In this document: piece by piece, positions 57,348 through 64,000 of the stretch | How the letters are laid out: the number at the start of each line of letters is the position of its first letter | How positions within the stretch are numbered: the stretch's first letter is position 1 | Assembly (NCBI GenBank): GCA_036346225.1 | Contig: JARFIW010000139.1 | Location: forward strand, 6,014,001-6,078,000 | Length of the DNA stretch: 64,000 nucleotides | Source of the DNA: Platerodrilus igneus | Lineage: Eukaryota > Arthropoda > Insecta > Coleoptera > Lycidae | Direction: 5' to 3' | Made by a program: the position numbers and the translations under genes | Notes under the pieces: generated by a model | The model's database searches: none | Seen by the model: the letters and a program-made list of their open reading frames with translations, nothing else | Told to the model about the DNA's origin: nothing

Positions 57348-57894
57348 ATCAGATACATCAACGATACACTTTCCATGCCTGTTAACGGATCACCGACCAT
57401 TACCAGTACATCTGGCCTTTCGTGGCCTAACAGTTAGTGCAGGATCTCGACAAATTTTGAGAGATGTGGATGGTTTAGCACGACCGGGCACACTTTTAGC
57501 AGTTTTAGGACCTTCAGGATGTGGTAAAACAACATTGTTAAATTGCCTTAGTGGACGTTTAAAATTGGATTGTGGTCAGATTTTATTAAACAGAGATTTA
57601 TTGTGTAAAAGATGGAAAAGACGGATGTGTTATGTTTTACAACAGGACATTTTCTTTGCGGATTTAACACTGAGACAAACTTTGGAATTTACGGCTCGGC
57701 TGCGATTACCAGACACAATGAGTTATACACAAAAAATGCAATATGTAGATCATATCATAGATGTTTTGGAGTTAGGAGGTTGTCAGGATACTATTATAGG
57801 AGATTATATCAAAAGAGGATTAAGTGGAGGAGAAAAGAAAAGAGCTAACATAGCCTGTGAACTTCTTACAAATCCTTCGTTAATGTTATTAGAT
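57348..57894 (+). CDS. ABCG-family ABC transporter, nucleotide-binding domain exon
   Basis: A 547-bp internal exon: acceptor AG at 57346-57347, donor GTAAGT at 57895-57900, first base completing a split codon, end in phase 0; about 182 codons. It encodes an N-terminal lead ([20 protein letters not shown]), then the ABC core: [20 protein letters not shown], Walker A GPSGCGKT at residues 54-61 of the exon, a Q-loop in [20 protein letters not shown], the signature LSGGEKKR, and Walker B up to LMLLD, with the catalytic Glu expected at the start of the next exon. The domain order and [17 protein letters not shown] style are those of subfamily G half-transporters, which carry their NBD N-terminal to six membrane helices and dimerise to move sterols, lipids or pigment precursors. 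No damage is seen, so it is probably a working gene. The member is not assigned; the membrane part lies outside the window. Confidence 0.93.
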
Positions 57895-60334
57895 GTAAGT
57901 ATGTATAGCGTTGGCGATGTATACTAAGCAAATTGTATCATCTGTTGGTAAATTATCTTTGAATATTTTATTCCTTAAAAAAGTATTTCTTAAAAAGTTA
58001 TTGTAGTATTATATGAGCAAGCATGAAATCACTTGTTCTATCCACAAATTATATACAGCGTGCCTCCGGCTAAGTCTGTACTATTGCTAACTTCGTTAGT
58101 ATTGGAGCTACGAGGTTAGTTAAATTAACACACTAGTAGCATTTTTTCGGCGATTAAAATGGTGAAAGCGAAGGCCAATTGAATTACACATTTAAGTAAT
58201 TTCAAAAATTGTGTTATTCTGCAATGGGATATCCAGTAAATTTTTTGACATTGATAGCAAATAATTTTCTAAATAAAAAAGTTGATTTGCATTACCGGCC
58301 TAAACTTAAAAATAATGAAGTGAGATTATTTACTATCTATTTTAGATGCATTTTTATTTTTGAATGCCATAAACCAATTTAGTAAAAGCATAGAATATGA
58401 TTAAATTTTATTCTGTAGGTATACAAATGCAGTAAGAAATTTAAAAGTTTGGTTAGAAATCTCTATAAATTTCTTAATCTATTACTGTATGTATAACTGC
58501 ATAATTTATGTGTACAAAGACAATAAATAATTTGATGAAATTAAACAATTGCATTGCATAGTCAGAGCCATTATTTTTAATTCATTTTTTATAATACCAT
58601 CACACTAACGGATTAACACTAATAAGCAATAGCTTATTTAGTGAGATCACAAAGTAGAACAAGCCTAATACATTAAACTAAACAATAATAAGAAAGGATG
58701 TATGGAAACAGATAAGTTGGAGGTCGAAGACCCTAAAGTCGAAAATAAACTTGCACACGTTTGCAAACAATTGTAACTTGCAAAAAATACAAGCAATGAT
58801 TGTCAGATTAATCTATTTTTCCCTTACAAAAACCTATAAAAGGCCATAAATAACATGAAACTTGGCGGTTATTACAGTTGTGTAATAACAATTTTGTTTA
58901 TACATCTATTCAATTGTTGGAAATTTTACTAAAACCATGTGAGTAAAATATGAAACCATGATAATAGATAATTTGATAGATTAGTATGTAAATTAGGCAC
59001 TTGCATGTGATATAATTAATAACATCACGTTTGCAAACAAATTGGAGTGATTTGTATAATGGTGTATTGTCAGGAAGTTGGGTTGGACAGATAAAGAACA
59101 TATTGTATTTACTTTGAAACCAGCACCTGTAAAGATGGGTAAACACTATTATGTGAGCAATTAATTATTGTAATTAAAATTAAACCAAATTTGCTTAATT
59201 GTACTTATCAACATCATAATCATTCTTAAACTAACCGTATCTGGTGGTTTGAATTCCCAACACAATAAGCAATATCGTATCACTCCGCAAACAATGGCCA
59301 GCAGCTTTAAATCTAAAAAAATAAAGCCACGTTAAGTGCTGACCTTTTACTTGTTCTAGTTAAAGGAATAAACAAAACTACATTTAATAGCAATGCAAAT
59401 ATGGTATCAAACTGCCACTGCCGTACACAAGCAACATAGCCAATAATTACTTCACTCTCTGCCATCGCATTAACACCATTCAAATATCTATATCCTTACC
59501 TGTATGGTTTTAGCTAACTAGCTTAGCGTCTAACATATGAACGCCCAACTTGGCAAACCAAAGCCTGGTCCAAGTCCATAGGAAACCAAAGCAATGGGAC
59601 CGGAAGAACCCAAACTTTCAATTGGCAATCTAGTGCTCCAAGTGTAGTTAATACTTTTCGCCTGCTACCTGTGCACCAAAATTATCAGGTACCATACCTG
59701 AAATCTGCTAATCCCAGGCTCACTATCTGGCTATCGTCAGCCGGAATACCCCTATCTCGTACCTTGACTATTTGTTTACTCACCCATGAAAAGTGGAGAT
59801 AGTCAGTCAGTCCACTGCACTTAGCTGGTACCCCGACTGCCTTGCCATGTAACAACAACAGTAGTCCAGCACCCTCATCACATGCTTCGACTAGACTGTC
59901 ATGTAACAACAGCTCTAGCTTCACACTCCTATTCACTATCAGCTACAGTACCAAAGACTACTAGCCAGTGCTTTGACTGACCCGCCATAAGCACTCCTGG
60001 TTGCTATCTCGTCTCTATTATAATTAAACGTACAAAATCCTTCACTATCTTCACTAAAGCACATATATTGGAAATAACTCCCACACAACGCACTTTAAAA
60101 TTTTGGTCTTTTTCAAGAAAATCGTAAAACAAATTTTAAGTTTTTGTAAATTTAGTTTTATGAAAATGGTTTTTACATTATAAGTCAGATATTTTCCCCG
60201 ATGAACAAGACAATTATCGAATGAATCCGAAAGACGGGTCTGGTAATTTGCTAGACTCTATTTTTCCGACATATAATGTACAAAATTTTTCATGTTACCA
60301 TCAGCAGTAGCAAAAAAGAAGAACCGGGAATAAC
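57895..60334 (+). other. presumed ABCG intron
   Basis: Starts with the donor GTAAGT. No downstream exon (expected to begin with the EPTSGLD motif) was found before 64000. At about 59520-59990 a GC-richer stretch holds two loosely related blocks with CATGTAACAACA words (59836-59920), possibly an old repeat; I do not recognise it. Confidence 0.55.
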
Positions 60335-60919
60335 ATGCGAGTTGGAGCGTGGAATGTTAGAAACATGAAGCAAGTAGACAATTTGAAAATTGAAACAGAT
60401 AAGTTAGCATTAGATATACTAGAGATTATTGAAGTTTGGTGGCAAGAGGCCAGGAATTTTTAGAACAGAGACTTTAGGATAATTCATACAAGTTCAGGGG
60501 AAAGAAATTCGGGTGTAGAGATAATTATGTGGAAGAAGATAAGACACTGTGCAGAAAACTACTTACAAAAGAAAGACAGAGTACTCATGGTTAGATTAGA
60601 ATCTAAACCGGTAATTACGGTAATAATACAAGTGTACATGTCCACATCTAGCTACAGTGAGGAAGAGGTAGAAGCTATCTACAAAGATACTGAATACATA
60701 TTAAGATTTGTAAAAGAGCACGAAAATTTAATACTTATTGGAGATTTTGATGTAGTGGTAGTTCGAGATAGAAGAAGAAGCGGTAGTATGTTTATTTGGT
60801 TTAGGCGACAGGGGAACTGGGCTGGTAGAATTTCACGACAAAACAATTTAACCATCACAAATACATTCTTGTTAGACAACGGTGTAGGAATCAAGCAAAA
60901 GACCGTGAACGCTACCTAG
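60335..60919 (+). pseudogene. RTE-type LINE endonuclease domain
   Basis: An APE-type endonuclease that would nick the target in a working LINE. Legible motifs: WNVRNMKQ (motif I), EIIEVWWQEA (normally EVRW), SGVEIIMWK, VIIQVYMSTSS and the phosphodiesterase motif GDFDVVV. A stop at about 60461 (after WWQEARNF) and further damage after GVGIKQKT inactivate it. It is absent from copy 1, so this is the only view of the family's 5' half in the window. Confidence 0.78.
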
Positions 60920-61853
60920 AAACAGATATAGACACTGACCACAATACAGTAATTATGAAAGCCACGCTTACATTTTAAAAATTTGAAAAAAAGAAAAACA
61001 ATAAAGATACCCTCAAAAGATTTGAAAAAAAGACAAACGAATTGCTAACAGACATCGATAAAATTTGTTACGTGGGAAGTAGAAGCAAAATGGAATAACA
61101 TCAAATCCAGCTTACACATCACGGCTACAGATATTCTATATAACAAAAAGAAAATAATAAACCATGAGTAACAAAGAAAGTTCTAAATTTAATAGAAGCA
61201 GGAAAACAGAGATACAAAACCGTAAGAAGGGAAATTATTCGTAAATGCACGAGAGCTAAAGAACAATGGATTGGTAAAAGTGCAAAGAGGTATGAACTAA
61301 GATGGAAATAGGAAAGACAGACAAATCATATGATATAATTACAATGATAGGGGTATAACGTCCTTTAGCAAAAATATAAGAGGTGCGAGAGAAGACATCA
61401 TTATAGAAAATTTAGAGAAAGTATACAGACGGCAAAAATATATACAGAAATTTATATGCAGAATAGGAACCGCAAGCACTAGAACATGAAAAAGACATTG
61501 AAAGGGAAGACTTAGGATATCCTTTACAGATGAATGGGAACTAGCGTTAAGGAGTCTGAAAAATAATAATGCACCTGGTATAGATCATGTGCCAGCAGAA
61601 ACTCAACGCCGCTGGACAAGAAGTAAAGAACGTGTCTTCCAATTTGTAAGGTATTTTTATGAGACCTGCGATATACTCAAACATATCAAACATGATGTGA
61701 AAATTTTTGAATAAGTTTGACAGCACATTTGTCACAAATATTAACCAGAATTATACAAAGACGGATGGAAAAACGGGTTGAAGGTTATTAGGAAAGGATG
61801 AATTTGGGTGTAGGCAAAACAGGAGAACACAGGAGGCCATTTTAGATTTAAGG

Positions 61854-62446
61854 GTGATAATGGAAAAAACCAACAAAAAAAGGAGAAAGTGTGTGTGTGT
61901 GTGTGTATATATAAGATTTGTAGATCTGGAAAAAGCATTCAACAAATGTAAAATGGGAAAAATGTTTAAAATACTCAATAAAATTGGAATGAGTTATACG
62001 GATAGACGGATAGCACATAGCTTACACAAAGAGCAATTGACTGTAATAGAATTAGAGCATGAATGTAGAGAAGTAAATATCAGGAAAGGGGTGAGACAAA
62101 GATGTGCTCTATCCCCATCAATTTTTATCTCTAATATCGAACAGGCAATGAATACTGTCAATTTCAGAAAGACATTTAGAATTATTATGCAGGGACAAAC
62201 GATTGAATGTTTAGCTTTCTAGATGGTATAGGGGTACTAGCATCTAGCAAGGAAGAGTTAAAAGCAGCTCTTAATGAAATAGAAACTGCTTTAACAGAGA
62301 GATACGGTATGAAAATAAACAAAAATGAAACTAAAGTACTAGTATGTAAAGGGAAAGAAAATAAGTCAAAAACCAGAATTCAAGTAGGAAACAAGAATTT
62401 CCAAGATGTTAAAGATTCCTGCTACTTAGTAAGCCAAATAACATAA
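61854..62446 (+). pseudogene. RTE-type LINE reverse transcriptase, decayed
   Basis: Parallel to 53149-53720 in copy 1: FVDLEKAFNKCKMGKM, GMSYTDRRIAHSLHKEQ, CREVNIRKGVRQRCALSPSIF, then damage at the FADD catalytic site (FLDGIGVLASSKEEL), then ALTERYGMKINKNETKVLVC. A (GT)n run at 61889-61907 interrupts the region before motif A. Several stops; inactive. Confidence 0.75.
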
Positions 62447-62990
62447 GATGGTAATGTTACAAAAGATATAAAAGAAAGATTAACATTTGACAAGAAAAAG
62501 CTACTACTAATGTTCGAAGGTAACAAACATAGAAACAAGGAAAGGATTGCTGAAAACATATGTGTGGAGTACAGTACCACTGCGACTGTGAAACATGGAC
62601 AGTAGGAGAAGCGGACAGGAAAAGATAAAAAGCCTTTGAAATGTGGTGCTACAGAGGTATGATGAAGATATAATGGACAGACAACGTTAAGAACAAAGAG
62701 CTAGAAATAGCAGGGGAAGAAAGAAATATGTGGTAGGCAGTAGTAAAATAGGAGAAATAGAATTATAGGACACAATCTGAAGCACAAGAAAATAATGCGG
62801 GATGTATTAGAAGCAGAGAATAGAAAGAAAAATGAGGAAAAGGTACACCTATATTAAACTATCACACACAAATAGTGAAAAATATAGATTGTGGAAATTT
62901 CAGGGAAATATGTAGGTTAGTTCGGAACAGGAAACAATGGAGGTACACGTTCAACCAGTCAACTGAAGATTTAATAATGATGACCATCAT

Positions 62991-64000
62991 ATCAAACAAA
63001 AAGAATTAATTAAAATGAAATATTTATTTGGTGTAAAATTCAGATGTCTTGATAATAGTTAGCCGTGGACTAGAGCAACTCAACAGACGTAAAGTTTGTT
63101 ATAAGTAATATTAAAATGTTTAACAACTTTAATAGAGAAATAGAACATTCAAACATTGAAATTTCAAAACCTGTAGAATTTAATATTAGTGGCAATACAA
63201 ATTGTACCTTCGGCATTAAAGCTTAGAAGGAATAATAAATCATTTGTTTTTTTTTAGATTAGTACGAAAGAAATTTACCTTACTAGTCCGGAAAACAGTT
63301 TACCTCTGTGATGAGAGTAAATAAAACAAATATCAACTTAATATGTTGGTAACAGGAAAAAGTTATTTTCTTTTTTTGCAAACATTGCTTAATATATTGG
63401 ATAATTGATATCAAGCAAACATTAATAGCAACTTTTCGCGATAGAAACTAACATATTTAATTACTTATGTGTGTTAAACTTGCATTTTGGCAATAATAAT
63501 TGCATGAGAGGAAATTATACAACACAATTCTATCACATAAACTAACATACCCTGTTCTCTACTAGTTTATGCCCTTGTATCTTCAACAATTATTCAAAAT
63601 AAGGTAAAAAAAGTAAAAGTGTAAGCAATTGATACCAAAAAAAAGCTGTAAAATTGTTGAAATTTCTGTAAATTGGCAAGGCAAGGACTCTTACGTGTAT
63701 TACTTTTCATTAAAACGGTAAATAGTTCGTAGTAAGTGTCCCTCTTTGTACAAAAAATCGACAAAATATTGTTTCATTATATTTATGTAAGTCAATTACT
63801 ATTCCAATTTCCGTATGACAACCCACAATGTGTTGTTTAATTTTGTTACAATTTTCAAGTACCTAAAATTTGCCTTCTTTTGATTAATTATTTCTATGCT
63901 GCTAGACTTAAAAAAACATCAAAAATTAGTGTGAATGCCACTTTCATTTTGTAAAGGTTAGTTGGTTAAGTTATGTTTTCAAAGTTAAACATATTTTAAA
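62991..64000 (+). other. AT-rich DNA, presumed continuation of the ABCG intron
   Basis: No exon, RNA gene or repeat recognised to the end of the window. Confidence 0.5.

Larger units (their letters stand above)
60335..62990 (+). mobile_element. nearly full-length, decayed RTE-type LINE (copy 2) in the intron
   Basis: About 2.66 kb in one orientation. The endonuclease starts MRVGAWNVRNMKQVDNLKIE and continues HTSSGERNSGVEIIMWKKI, QVYMSTSSYSEEEVEAIYKD and LILIGDFDVVV (normally GDFNA, so a catalytic Asn is changed), an apurinic-endonuclease fold. A decayed connector (61000-61700) is followed by RT with RFVDLEKAFNKCKMGKMFK, IRKGVRQRCALSPSIF and a damaged FADD region, then YGMKINKNETKVLVC and the C-terminal block. 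The 3' end is GAACAGGAAACAATGGAGG ... TTCAACCAGTCAACTGAAGA with an ATAATGATGA tail. Same strand as the ABCG exon. Confidence 0.82.

Noticed and set aside
57612..57848. Second open frame of 78 codons inside the ABCG exon
   Set aside because: A frame-shifted shadow of the ABC transporter sequence.

Overview
This is a strongly AT-rich piece of an animal nuclear genome, most likely from an arthropod and probably an insect. The one host coding region I can support is a single spliced exon (57348-57894, + strand). It encodes the nucleotide-binding core of an ABCG-type half-transporter and has a clear acceptor, a GTAAGT donor and no bacterial-type signals. No neighbouring exon is recognisable, so the flanking DNA to the right (at least 6 kb) reads as intron. 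Nothing resembles an operon, a CRISPR array or a prokaryotic gene.

Almost everything else identifiable is transposable-element wreckage, and the combination (BEL/Pao, Ty3/gypsy, R1/LOA-type and RTE-type LINEs, Penelope with a GIY-YIG domain, mariner, piggyBac, tRNA-derived SINEs, MITEs) points to an arthropod. From left to right: two related tRNA-like SINE pieces (1.8-2.4 kb); a Penelope-like element with inverted terminal repeats carrying hammerhead-like motifs (5.6-7.35 kb); palindromic MITEs centred on (AT)n tracts (9.1-12.9 kb); an R1/LOA-type LINE on the - strand with a second LINE 3' end inserted in it, bounded by a perfect 9-bp target duplication (16.2-17.8 kb); two halves of a 5S rRNA-like sequence (20.0 and 20.4 kb); a BEL/Pao pol fragment abutting a SINE (20.5-21.7 kb); a possible Harbinger-like MITE (21.8-22.4 kb); a complete SINE with a 14-bp target duplication inside a minisatellite (24.4-24.75 kb); the C-terminal half of a piggyBac transposase (26.2-26.8 kb).

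The centre holds a very young, internally inverted Ty3/gypsy element (26997-30549) with three nearly identical 167-bp LTRs, one of them inverted, and a 238-bp tandem duplication. A 1285-bp mariner with matched TIRs and TA target sites follows (30762-32046). Next come two arrays of a diverged ~170-bp satellite (33.8-34.85 and 38.0-38.6 kb), the N-terminal half of a piggyBac transposase (39.3-40.25 kb), and a foldback element (40692-45496). Its right arm is built of eight ~133-bp tandem units arranged as alternating dimers, and its left arm is interrupted by a 2.4-kb R1-type LINE with its own target duplication.

The right third has a minisatellite whose unit contains a tRNA-Lys 3'-end-like motif (47.5-47.7 kb; a shorter relative lies at 9.3 kb), a SINE copy (51.1-51.4 kb), an RTE-type LINE with a 5' inversion (52.4-54.2 kb) followed by extra 3' ends (to 55.28 kb), a Jockey-like scrap (56.5-56.9 kb), the ABCG exon, and a second, nearly full-length but decayed RTE copy lying in the inferred ABCG intron (60.3-63.0 kb). 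The notable content is structural: repeated cases of inversion, palindrome formation and nested insertion. No intact autonomous element and no clearly new protein system is visible.
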